64,000 nt of DNA. It comes from a virus. This document shows, piece after piece, positions 30,848-38,587 of the stretch; positions within the stretch are counted from its first letter, which is position 1, and each line of letters opens with the position of its first letter. Position numbers and translations under genes: made by a program. A model generated the notes under the pieces. It was not told the origin of the DNA, did not search any database, and saw nothing but the letters and a program-made list of their open reading frames with translations. The DNA lies in the IMG/VR virus record IMGVR_UViG_3300032238_000977, positions 1 through 64,000 of that record, one strand, 5' to 3'.

Positions 30848-31274
30848 AATAATCTTTTCGGAAGTACCTATTGAGGATGTTGCTATTGTAGTACCTCGGG
30901 GTTCCTTCGTCAAGGGATTCTGTAAGGACATTGTTGAAGAAGAGTTGTCGCGTCTCTTCGAAGTTTGTTTTGCCTTTTGTTTTATGTAATGAAATAATAG
31001 TTCTTGTAAAATTCTCTTTACCAAATTTTTCAACATCATTTTTTAGTTCTGGACATGATCCATAATACTTTTTCCAATCAGACTCTGATTTAACTTTTCT
31101 AGATTTTCCCTTCGGTGTGCGGAAAGACCAGAAATATTTTCTACCAATATAGTCCCTACCAGTTGCAGTGCAATGAATATGGTAAACAAAACCAAAATAA
31201 TCTTGAATATCACATGAACGAAACACTTCTCCATCATACGTCCAAGGGTTTTCATAGTCAATATCTATATTCAT
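30831..31274 (-). CDS. GIY-YIG-like endonuclease (Seg-type)
   Basis: 147 aa. GFVYHIHCTATGRDYIGRKYFW is a GIY-YIG-type core with GFVYHI and YIGRK. SDWKKYYGSCPELKNDVEKFGKENFTRTI is the Seg-like continuation seen in T4 homing endonucleases. It probably nicks or cuts DNA next to its own locus and spreads it between phages. It sits near nrdB, a classic site for such genes. Confidence 0.7.
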   Translation of the reverse strand: MNIDIDYENPWTYDGEVFRSCDIQDYFGFVYHIHCTATGRDYIGRKYFWSFRTPKGKSRKVKSESDWKKYYGSCPELKNDVEKFGKENFTRTIISLHKTKGKTNFEETRQLFFNNVLTESLDEGTPRYYNSNILNRYFRKDYYGNTD

Positions 31275-31419
31275 CTAGTATATCAAGGACTTCGTTCAGA
31301 TATTTATGGGTTAGACCTTTCATGTCCATATCATGATGAATATACTCGTTGTTCAATTGGTGTTTTAATTTCAACACACGCACTTTCATTTCACCTTTAG
31401 TCAGTTGATTTTTAGACAT
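31258..31419 (-). CDS. Small hypothetical protein
   Basis: 53 aa, basic N-terminus and acidic C-terminus (SKNQLTKGEMKVRVLKLKHQ ... VLDILDEYRY). Overlaps the nuclease start by 17 nt. Its ATG follows directly on the T-run of a terminator, with no Shine-Dalgarno. Confidence 0.5.
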   Translation of the reverse strand: MSKNQLTKGEMKVRVLKLKHQLNNEYIHHDMDMKGLTHKYLNEVLDILDEYRY

Positions 31420-31445
31420 AAAAAAGAGGAGGGTAAACCTCCTCT
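31420..31445 (-). terminator. Terminator downstream of the nrd operon
   Basis: Minus strand AGAGGAGG-TTTACC-CTCCTCTTTTTT, just past the stop of the 53-aa gene at 31448. Confidence 0.87.
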
Positions 31446-31447
31446 AT

Positions 31448-31609
31448 CTATACAACATCATTATGTTTTTTTCCTAGCCATTCGGTTTCATAATCATAAT
31501 CACCAAACATAAACTCATCCAACTCTGCAGCATCTTTATATGCATTTAGGATTTCTTGTTCACACCACTCATCATAATTTGAATCCTGAGAAAGTATTTT
31601 TGGTAACAT
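31448..31609 (-). CDS. Small acidic protein overlapping the nrdB 3' end
   Basis: 53 aa (MLPKILSQDSNYDEWCEQEI start), overlapping nrdB by 38 nt in another frame. Acidic and aromatic (LDEFMFGDYDYETEWLG). The terminator follows its stop immediately, which supports it as the last gene of the operon. Confidence 0.55.
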   Translation of the reverse strand: MLPKILSQDSNYDEWCEQEILNAYKDAAELDEFMFGDYDYETEWLGKKHNDVV

Positions 31610-32702
31610 CTTGTTTGATTCCACCAACGACGTATGATTCTACCTCAGTTTCCTGCGGAGCAACCTGAAGACCTTTAGAAGAGATCCAGTGCTGAGTCCA
31701 AGGTAACGGATTATTATTTGCTGAGATATCGTACTGTGGTTTCAGTCCTATTCCTTTTAGTCTGCGGTTTGCAATCCATTCAACATATTGTTGTAACAAT
31801 TTGTCGTTAAGTCCAATCATACTACCGTCTTTGAACAAATAATCTGCCCATTTCTTTTCTTCATTCACTGCACGATCAAACATTTTATAAACCCACTCTT
31901 CTTCTTCTTTAGCAATTTGCTTCATCTCTGGATCATCCCCATCACGCCACTTATTCAAAATATTTTGAGTAATTGCTAAGTGTTGGTTTTCGTCTCTTGC
32001 AATGAGAGAGATGATCTTAGCTGATCCTTCCATAAGCTTAAGTTCACCAAAGGCGAAAGAGCAAGCAAAACTAACGTAGAACCGAATACCTTCAAGAATG
32101 TTAACGTTTGCAACTGCTCTGTAGAGTTTTCGTTTAACGTCATTGAGTGTTTCCTTTGTGTTTGGGACTCCTTCAAGACTATACATCCATTCATTGGATG
32201 TACCATAATTTTGGGCTGATTGAATAAAGTCATCATACGACTCAGTTACGCTTCTAGCACGTTCTAGAATACGCTCGTCGGTAATGATAGTATCAAACAC
32301 CTCACTTGGGTCTGAATAGACGTTTTTAATAATATAAGTGTACGAACGTGAGTGAATCATTTCCATAAATCCCCACACTTCCATACATGCCTCTAATTCA
32401 GGTAGAGAGCAATAGGGAATAAAGGCCATACCAGGACCACGACCCTGAATAGAATCAAGCATAATCTGATACTTCAAATTGGAAGTGTAGATGTGCTTTT
32501 GTTCTGGACGAAGTGTTTGATAATCTCCACGATCCTTCTGGAGAGATACCTCTTCAGGTCTCCAGAAGTAACCAAGTTGTTGAGTTGTTAGTTTGTCGAA
32601 GACTGGATATTTGTACGAATCGTATCTTTGAACTCCAAGAGGTTTTCCAAAAAACATTGGTTGCTTTTTGGTATCAACTTTTTCAGTATTAAAAACCGTC
32701 AT
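31572..32702 (-). CDS. nrdB: Ribonucleotide reductase class Ia beta subunit NrdB
   Basis: 376 aa from ATG 32702, aligning with the T4 NrdB start (TVFNT..., PMFFGKPLG...RYD); an upstream GTG at 32756 would overlap nrdA. FWRPEEVSL carries the first di-iron ligand region, then LPELEACMEVWGFMEMIHSRSY (ExxH) and ARDENQHLAI (ExxH). It holds the tyrosyl radical and di-iron centre that generate the radical for NrdA. Supplies dNTPs for phage replication. Confidence 0.94.
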   Translation of the reverse strand: MTVFNTEKVDTKKQPMFFGKPLGVQRYDSYKYPVFDKLTTQQLGYFWRPEEVSLQKDRGDYQTLRPEQKHIYTSNLKYQIMLDSIQGRGPGMAFIPYCSLPELEACMEVWGFMEMIHSRSYTYIIKNVYSDPSEVFDTIITDERILERARSVTESYDDFIQSAQNYGTSNEWMYSLEGVPNTKETLNDVKRKLYRAVANVNILEGIRFYVSFACSFAFGELKLMEGSAKIISLIARDENQHLAITQNILNKWRDGDDPEMKQIAKEEEEWVYKMFDRAVNEEKKWADYLFKDGSMIGLNDKLLQQYVEWIANRRLKGIGLKPQYDISANNNPLPWTQHWISSKGLQVAPQETEVESYVVGGIKQDVTKNTFSGFKL

Positions 32703-32736
32703 TCCTTTGACTCGGGATTCTTCCGTTGAAGAAATT

Positions 32737-35037
32737 TTAAACTGCACAGGATTCACACTCCCCCTCCTCTACTGAACTTAACTCATCAATTAAACTTTCC
32801 AATTCGGATTTTTTATCTTCAATTACCTCATCAGTTTTGATATCATAAGTATTTTGGTAATAAGATGTTTTCCATCCGTACTTGTATGTAGTCAAGAAGT
32901 CATTAGCCATTACACTAATAGGAATTTCATTATCCGTGTAATGTTCCGGATTATAGGACCAGTTTCCAGAAATCGCTTGATCGAAGAACTTTTGCATAAC
33001 TGCAACAATATTAATGTACCCATTATTGCTAGGCATATCCCACAGCAACGTATAATTGTTCTTAAGTGTTTGGTACTGGGGAACAATTTGCTTAAGTGGA
33101 CCCTTCTTCGACTTCTTAATGGACAAGTATCCGCGAGGTGGTTCGATACCGTTGGTTGCATTTGACACAACGGAACTGCTCTCTGAAGGCATTTGTGCGG
33201 ACAATGTGCTGTGTCGCAAACCATGTGCCTGAATTTCGGCACGTAAAGTCTCCCAATCATGTTGATATGAAATAGAGGAAATTTCGTCTACATCTTTTTT
33301 ATAAGTATCGATAGGAAGTATTCCATCTGCATATTTTGTACGTCCAAAATTAATACAATGTCCCTTTTCCTTAGCTAACTGATTAGATGCTTTGAGAAGA
33401 TAATATTGAAAAGACTCAGATAGACCGTGAACGGCGTCCCACGCCACCTGAGAGTCGTATTTGCACCCCAGTTTCGCCAAATAGTGAGCAAGACCGATAA
33501 ACCCTACTCCAAGCGAACGACGCGCCTTGGTGGCGATTTCTGCCGCTACTACGGGGTATTTCTGATAGTCGATCAACTCTTCAAGTCCACGAACCGTAAG
33601 ATCACAAAGTTCCTCAAGTTCATCATCAGATTTTACTTTACCAACATTGATTGCAGAAAGAATGCAAAGAGCAATTTCTCCACTAGTATCATCGATGTGC
33701 TGAATAGGATGAGTAGGAAGAGTAATTTCCTGACATAAATTACTCATCTCAATTTTATCTTTAAATGATGAATGAGAATTGCAATGGTCAATATTCATGA
33801 TATAGATACGACCCGTCTCAGCACGTTCTTTGAGGAGGTTAAAAATGAGTTCTTGCGCCTTAACACTTTTCGACGGAATGGACGAATTGTTCTCATATTC
33901 AACGTATAAATCGTCAAACTTGTCTGTTCCAAAAGAATCGTAAAGTCCAGGGACATCATGTGGGGAGAAAAGAGTGATTTCACCGTCTTGAATAAACCTT
34001 TCATAGAACAACTTGCTAATTTGAATAGAGTAATCCAGTTTACGGACACGATTATCTTCAGTTCCCTTGTTGTTCTTGAGAACTAGAATGTCTTGGATTT
34101 CTTGGTGCCAGATTGGGAAGTGTACTGTTGCGCTTCCACCTCTGATGCCATTCTGTGTACAGCATCGGACAGTTGCCTCAAACTTCTTGAGGAATGGGAC
34201 AACCCCAGTATGAGCAACTTCTCCGCCTCTGATCTTGCTGTTGATACCACGGATTCTGCCTGCGTTGATACCGATTCCCGCCCTTTGAGCAACATAGCGC
34301 ATAATAGCCAGGTCGCTACTACCGATACTATCGAGGGTGTCATCAACATCAACAAGAACACAACTAGCAAATTGTCTAAGTGGCGTCCGTACTCCCGCCA
34401 TGATGGGCGTTGGAATGTTGATTTTGTGTTTTGAGATTGCGTCATAGTACCTCCTGACGTATGACATTCTTGTTTCTTTAGAATAATCCGCAAAAATAGT
34501 CAAAGCAATCATCATGTACATAAATTGTGGAGTCTCATACACCCCACCAGTGCTTCTATCCTGCACAAGGTATTTGTCAACAACTTGACGTAGACCTGCA
34601 TAAGTGAACAGATAGTCACGATCATGATCAATATATGAATCTGCTTTATCAATTTCTTCCTTCGAATACTTATTATAAATTTCAACATCATACACTTCCT
34701 CACCAACACATTTGTAAATGTGCTGCTCAAGGGCAGGCAATTCCTTCATCTTACCATACAACTGCTTTCTTACGGCAAAAAGAAGCAAACGAGCAGCCAC
34801 AAATTGATAATTAGGATGATCAAGATCGATCAAATCAGAAGCAGAACGAATCAAAATCTCCTGAATTTCTGCAGTTGTAATTCCATCATAAAACTGAATA
34901 CCAGAAGTCATCTCAACTTGACTTGCAGAAACTCCAGCAAGACCTTTACAAGCCTCATCAACCATTAGATGCATTTTATCAAGGTCAAGGGATTCAATTC
35001 TCCCGTCTCTCTTTTTTACTTTTGTACCGTTGCTCAT
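32737..35037 (-). CDS. nrdA: Ribonucleotide reductase class Ia alpha subunit NrdA
   Basis: 766 aa from ATG 35037 (MSNGTKVKKRDGRIE), beginning with an ATP-cone-like region. RTPLRQFASCVLVDVDD holds the first redox Cys, SNLCQEITLPTHP the radical-site Cys, and the C-terminal CESCAV the relay pair that exchanges with thioredoxin. Full length. The ATG overlaps the primase stop by 4 nt. Reduces NDPs to dNDPs together with NrdB. Confidence 0.95.
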   Translation of the reverse strand: MSNGTKVKKRDGRIESLDLDKMHLMVDEACKGLAGVSASQVEMTSGIQFYDGITTAEIQEILIRSASDLIDLDHPNYQFVAARLLLFAVRKQLYGKMKELPALEQHIYKCVGEEVYDVEIYNKYSKEEIDKADSYIDHDRDYLFTYAGLRQVVDKYLVQDRSTGGVYETPQFMYMMIALTIFADYSKETRMSYVRRYYDAISKHKINIPTPIMAGVRTPLRQFASCVLVDVDDTLDSIGSSDLAIMRYVAQRAGIGINAGRIRGINSKIRGGEVAHTGVVPFLKKFEATVRCCTQNGIRGGSATVHFPIWHQEIQDILVLKNNKGTEDNRVRKLDYSIQISKLFYERFIQDGEITLFSPHDVPGLYDSFGTDKFDDLYVEYENNSSIPSKSVKAQELIFNLLKERAETGRIYIMNIDHCNSHSSFKDKIEMSNLCQEITLPTHPIQHIDDTSGEIALCILSAINVGKVKSDDELEELCDLTVRGLEELIDYQKYPVVAAEIATKARRSLGVGFIGLAHYLAKLGCKYDSQVAWDAVHGLSESFQYYLLKASNQLAKEKGHCINFGRTKYADGILPIDTYKKDVDEISSISYQHDWETLRAEIQAHGLRHSTLSAQMPSESSSVVSNATNGIEPPRGYLSIKKSKKGPLKQIVPQYQTLKNNYTLLWDMPSNNGYINIVAVMQKFFDQAISGNWSYNPEHYTDNEIPISVMANDFLTTYKYGWKTSYYQNTYDIKTDEVIEDKKSELESLIDELSSVEEGECESCAV

Positions 35038-36005
35038 ATCTTTTTCCAAGTAGTAAATTTAAGTTTTGCTTCTAATCCAGAATAAGTATTTAATTCTATC
35101 ACGGACTGTACATCAAGTCCAGATAATACCATTTCATTAATATCCTTTTCTTTTATAGTTGATGGCCAGATGACGACTCTTTCACCTCTAGAGATGGTAG
35201 ATTCGATTCGGGAGACAATTTGTGAATTTCTTGGTTCGTTATCGTATATCCAAACAGGATTGTTAATCCCCCACTCACTAATATCAGCATCAGCTCCGCA
35301 CATAGCAATCGCATTGCGAATAAACGTACTATCGAAAGGTCCTTCTGTAACATAAACTGTTTCGTCTTTTTTAAGGTCATCAATTCCATAGATTTTCGGA
35401 GCATTCTCCTCCAACATTATAGTAATGTATTTTACTTTTGATTCTTGAAGTAAAGACCTCCCTTGATATCCAACAAATCTATTTTGATAAAACAAAGGAA
35501 TAATAATCCTTGGTTCATCTCTATTTACGTTTTCAAATGTTGGTTGAAGAGAATTAGTCCACTCCTTAAATTTTTCAGCGTAATAATAGTTATCTGGGTT
35601 TAACTTTCTATTTTCAAGATACTTCCTAGCGTCAGAATTTGAAGACACTTTTGGAAGATCTAATTTTGGTTTAAACTTTGGAGTATTAAAATTAAATTTT
35701 GGTTCTTCAACTACAAAGTTTTTACCTGTTTTACCCTCTTTAAATTTTTCAAATGCATATTGCTTGTACATCTCACTATCTACTTTTTTAAGTAGATTGT
35801 TAAAAGATATATTTGTACCACAATTATGACACTTAAAATTAATGTTATTTTTTACTTGATAAAGATACCCTCTTGCTTTATTTTTACTTCTTTCAGAATC
35901 TCCACAAATAGGGCATCTAAAATTGTAAAGATTATCTTTAATTCTTTTAAATTTTTGAAGTCTGATAGAAATCAAATTGATGTATTTAACATCAACAAAA
36001 TCCAT
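35034..36005 (-). CDS. 61: DNA primase (T4 gp61-like)
   Basis: 323 aa. An N-terminal zinc-binding domain (FRCPICGDSERSK, FKCHNCGTNISF) precedes a Toprim-like core: RIIIPLFYQNRFVGYQGRSL, VYVTEGPFDSTFIRNAIAMC and WIYDNEPRN. It makes RNA primers for lagging-strand synthesis with the gp41 helicase encoded at 43590. First gene after a consensus promoter. Confidence 0.9.
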   Translation of the reverse strand: MDFVDVKYINLISIRLQKFKRIKDNLYNFRCPICGDSERSKNKARGYLYQVKNNINFKCHNCGTNISFNNLLKKVDSEMYKQYAFEKFKEGKTGKNFVVEEPKFNFNTPKFKPKLDLPKVSSNSDARKYLENRKLNPDNYYYAEKFKEWTNSLQPTFENVNRDEPRIIIPLFYQNRFVGYQGRSLLQESKVKYITIMLEENAPKIYGIDDLKKDETVYVTEGPFDSTFIRNAIAMCGADADISEWGINNPVWIYDNEPRNSQIVSRIESTISRGERVVIWPSTIKEKDINEMVLSGLDVQSVIELNTYSGLEAKLKFTTWKKI

Positions 36006-36029
36006 AATATTGTTGTAGACAGTCCTGTA

Positions 36030-36057
36030 ATTATACCAGACTACCTCTGCTTGTCAA
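36030..36057 (-). promoter_or_regulatory. Sigma70-type promoter for primase and nrdAB
   Basis: TTGACA (36052-36057), 16-bp spacer, TATAAT (36030-36035): both hexamers are perfect consensus. 25 nt upstream of the primase ATG. Confidence 0.9.
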
Positions 36058-36096
36058 GACATAAAACCGTTATAATTCCCGTCCATTTTATAACGG
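36058..36096 (-). terminator. Hairpin just upstream of the primase promoter
   Basis: A perfect 9-bp inverted repeat CCGTTATAA/TTATAACGG (36067-36096) followed on the minus strand by TTTTATG, then the -35. Looks like a weak terminator; could also be an operator. Confidence 0.5.
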
Positions 36097-36194
36097 AATT
36101 TGTAAGTTTATGTAGAGAGTAGTTGGTAGGTTTCTTTTTAGTTTTCATGAGGCAACAATGTGTGCCCAATCTCATACTATTTATTATATGGATC
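36097..36194. other. Short gap with no supported gene
   Basis: No convincing ORF or hairpin apart from the elements at 36030-36096. A 35-codon frame at 36041-36148 lacks a ribosome site and contains the promoter. Confidence 0.4.
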
Positions 36195-36620
36195 TTATTT
36201 CGATCTTTCTATTGAAAGTGCAGGTATTGGTTTGGGGTCCAAGAAAGAACTTACTGTTGGAGCAATTCCAATTAAAAACGCAACTATCGCAAGTGCTCCA
36301 ACTGCTTTCCATTTAAACTGTGATATCTCTTCTACTTTCTCTTCTACTTTTTCTATTCTTTCTCCAAGTTCTTTACTAATTGCATCATGCTGTTCCTTCG
36401 AAGACTTTTTGATATCTTCAATCATTGATACAATTAAATTGTCTGTTCTATTGCACTGTTCAATCTTTTCATTATGAACAGCTAGCATTTGACTAATATT
36501 TTGACTTGTCTCACCAATCTTTTGAATTGCAGTATCAATCCTTTCCATCATCTGCTCATACGCAGTAATACGCTCTTCGAGTATTGCTATTTTTGTTTCC
36601 GCAGATGATGATTGGAACAT
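36195..36620 (-). CDS. Coiled-coil protein with C-terminal membrane anchor
   Basis: 141 aa. Residues about 8-100 are almost continuous heptad-type helix (AILEERITAYEQMMERIDTA ... ERIEKVEEKVEEISQ). One transmembrane helix follows at about 105-125 (WKAVGALAIVAFLIGIAPTV) with a short tail. Topology suggests an inner-membrane or virion protein, perhaps lysis or tail related. No family assigned. Confidence 0.75.
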   Translation of the reverse strand: MFQSSSAETKIAILEERITAYEQMMERIDTAIQKIGETSQNISQMLAVHNEKIEQCNRTDNLIVSMIEDIKKSSKEQHDAISKELGERIEKVEEKVEEISQFKWKAVGALAIVAFLIGIAPTVSSFLDPKPIPALSIERSK

Positions 36621-36621
36621 T

Positions 36622-36870
36622 TTACTTCTTTGTTCGATTTCTTAAGTAATCCATCCATTTTTTTCTGGAATCTTTTCCACCCTTTGCATATCTCTTCCGC
36701 ACAGATCCCATTTTAGGATCAAACCCAGCGGTAGGACCTGGATCAAAACCCTGAGCACTTCCACCAAATCCAGCCTTACCAGCAGTGCTAGCAGTACTCA
36801 TTGTTGGGACACCATCTTCTTTCAGATGCCTAAAGGCTTCTATTATTCTATCAAGTTTCGTTTTGTCCAT
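36622..36870 (-). CDS. Small basic hypothetical protein
   Basis: 82 aa. Helical start (DKTKLDRIIEAFRHLKED), low-complexity Gly/Ser/Pro middle (GKAGFGGSAQGFDPGPTAGF) and a very basic tail (VRKRYAKGGKDSRKKWMDYL). Typical of small virion-associated proteins. Overlaps the upstream gene by 20 nt. Confidence 0.7.
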   Translation of the reverse strand: MDKTKLDRIIEAFRHLKEDGVPTMSTASTAGKAGFGGSAQGFDPGPTAGFDPKMGSVRKRYAKGGKDSRKKWMDYLRNRTKK

Positions 36871-37243
36871 GGAAGATTTTTTGCAATTCCTTTAAGCAGA
36901 CCAGATCAACTTTTATATCATGAATATAGCACTTTGGGTACTCTGGCAATTTACCCAGAAACATCACAAATGTTTTCATTATTTCCCAAAGATCTTTTTC
37001 TATTTTATAAAAAAGCATTGGGGTCGTCGCATCACCAAATATATTATAAAGAATAATAAAATGATTGAGAAGGAGGTGAGTTTTTAACTTACCAGTATTT
37101 TTATATCTTTTCAAAAGTCTTTTAATATACTTAAAATGATTCAAGTCCTTCTCAAAGTCTTCTTTAGTGACTGCTTGAGGATTTTCATAATTTTTAATAG
37201 CGAACAAGAGGAAATTATCCTCATTCAATTCATTAAATATCAT
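36851..37243 (-). CDS. Hypothetical protein of the virion region
   Basis: 130 aa, helical (NHFKYIKRLLKRYKNTGKLK, LLLNHFIILYNIFGDATTPM). No motif recognised. It lies between two virion-type genes with short gaps, so late expression is likely. Confidence 0.7.
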   Translation of the reverse strand: MIFNELNEDNFLLFAIKNYENPQAVTKEDFEKDLNHFKYIKRLLKRYKNTGKLKTHLLLNHFIILYNIFGDATTPMLFYKIEKDLWEIMKTFVMFLGKLPEYPKCYIHDIKVDLVCLKELQKIFHGQNET

Positions 37244-37249
37244 ATTCTA

Positions 37250-38284
37250 TCAAACAACTGTTAATGTAGTAGTTCCAATACCAACAGATCCGGTAATTCC
37301 CGCGCCGCCAATATTGCGAATAAGAATATCACCAAATTGCGAAGTAAATGAACTAGTTACTCCAGCACCATTTGAACCATCAGTGATTACACCAACAAAT
37401 CCTTTACTCATATCAATTTTAAGAGTGGTAGCATTTGTACGAGTACTAAATGTTACGGTAGAACCCACTCCTAGGGATGCATTTGAAGTACTTCCTGCAC
37501 CAATCTGAATGTAAGTAGATGCGACAGAGACTACAGGAGCATTAGTAATTTTAATTCCAGTAGTAGTATTTACTGTGACGGAACTGCCGATAGAAACTCC
37601 ACTTACAGAGTCAATGTAAATTGTCGTTGCTCCTACACCAGCAGCATTTCCAGTAGTAACTGCTGTTGTTAAGAAATTAACATTAGCTGATAAAACAGTG
37701 CTTGGTGAAGTGAATGCAAATGCTACTCTATTGGTAATTTGTCCATTAAAATTGGTATAAACATTAGGAGAACCATGAGTAGCTGCTGCTCCTACCCAAC
37801 CATACTGAGTACCACCATTGGATGGAGAATACGCAATAACTGCAGTGCTTTCATTTCCATTCGCATCAAAAGTACGAATACGAACAGTTGATCCAGTTCC
37901 GGCAAATACCAACTCGTTGAAAACAACATGAACATATCCCGTTGTACCCGCGCCAATACGAGTTGTTCCACCACCACCAACTGAGATTGGAGATGCTTCA
38001 TTTGGATCTTCAAAGAAAACTGCAACTGGACCAGCAGTTCCTAGTCCAGTACCTCCAAGAGTATTACTATTCAATCCAGTAACATCAACCAAAATTTCAT
38101 CAAAATAGCGATTTGAAAGTCCAGAATTAACTTTAGTTTTATATCTTCTCTGAATCCAACCACGAACATCAGCAAAGCAATTCCAAGGAGTGTTGTTTCT
38201 ATCGTTTTCAGATAGATGCTTTGGAATAGCGTAATTATTAGCCGCAGTTTCAGTAGTTGTGGAAATTCCCCAGAGTGCCATCCT
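37250..38284 (-). CDS. Probable virion structural protein, Gly/Thr/Val-rich
   Basis: 344 aa from ATG 38284 with AAAGG 7 nt upstream. A conserved-looking head (ALWGISTTTETAANNYAIPK, WNCFADVRGWIQRRYKTKV) is followed by a repetitive beta-rich body (GVGATTIYIDSVSGVSIGSS) typical of phage head-decoration or fibre-like proteins. It has its own late promoter at 38314 immediately after a terminator. Confidence 0.75.
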   Translation of the reverse strand, partial: RMALWGISTTTETAANNYAIPKHLSENDRNNTPWNCFADVRGWIQRRYKTKVNSGLSNRYFDEILVDVTGLNSNTLGGTGLGTAGPVAVFFEDPNEASPISVGGGGTTRIGAGTTGYVHVVFNELVFAGTGSTVRIRTFDANGNESTAVIAYSPSNGGTQYGWVGAAATHGSPNVYTNFNGQITNRVAFAFTSPSTVLSANVNFLTTAVTTGNAAGVGATTIYIDSVSGVSIGSSVTVNTTTGIKITNAPVVSVASTYIQIGAGSTSNASLGVGSTVTFSTRTNATTLKIDMSKGFVGVITDGSNGAGVTSSFTSQFGDILIRNIGGAGITGSVGIGTTTLTVV

Positions 38285-38313
38285 TTTTACCTTTATTAAT
38301 TTAATCGTAGAAA

Positions 38314-38321
38314 TATTTATA
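38314..38321 (-). promoter_or_regulatory. T4 late promoter TATAAATA
   Basis: Perfect TATAAATA on the minus strand, 30 nt upstream of the structural gene ATG. The preceding terminator's T-run merges into it. Confidence 0.8.
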
Positions 38322-38343
38322 AAAAATGGGGAGTAGACTCCCC
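38321..38343 (-). terminator. Terminator fused to a late promoter
   Basis: Minus-strand stem GGGGAGT/ACTCCCC (38337-38343 with 38328-38334), a very short loop, then ATTTTTT. It ends the transcript of the 59-aa membrane protein. Confidence 0.85.
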
Positions 38344-38369
38344 TCATATAATATTAAATTTTTATTTAC

Positions 38370-38549
38370 TTATGAAGTTAAATCTTTTGCACCTTTATTC
38401 TTTAACTGAGATTGAACTTGCAAAAGAATTAGTGAAAGAATGCCGTTTGACTTAACCTTTGGGTTTGCTCCTAGTGCTTCAGAAATAGCAAATAAAACTG
38501 TTGCAATTAGAGCTTGATTAGCAAGGCACCATGCGATAATAGCGGACAT
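38370..38549 (-). CDS. 59-aa membrane protein, possible holin-type
   Basis: MSAIIAWCLANQALIATVLF then AISEALGANPK: one hydrophobic helix at about 3-25, a short loop and a second moderately hydrophobic helix (NGILSLILLQVQSQL), ending in a basic tail. Strong AGGAGG site. Small late membrane protein between structural genes; a holin-like role is possible but unproven. Confidence 0.75.
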   Translation of the reverse strand: MSAIIAWCLANQALIATVLFAISEALGANPKVKSNGILSLILLQVQSQLKNKGAKDLTS

Positions 38550-38587
38550 AATAACCTCCTTGTGAACAGTATCTTATTATATTTAGA

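Noticed and set aside
36041-36148. 35-codon minus-strand ORF upstream of primase
   Set aside because: No ribosome site and it contains the consensus promoter and hairpin, so these bases are better explained as regulatory DNA.
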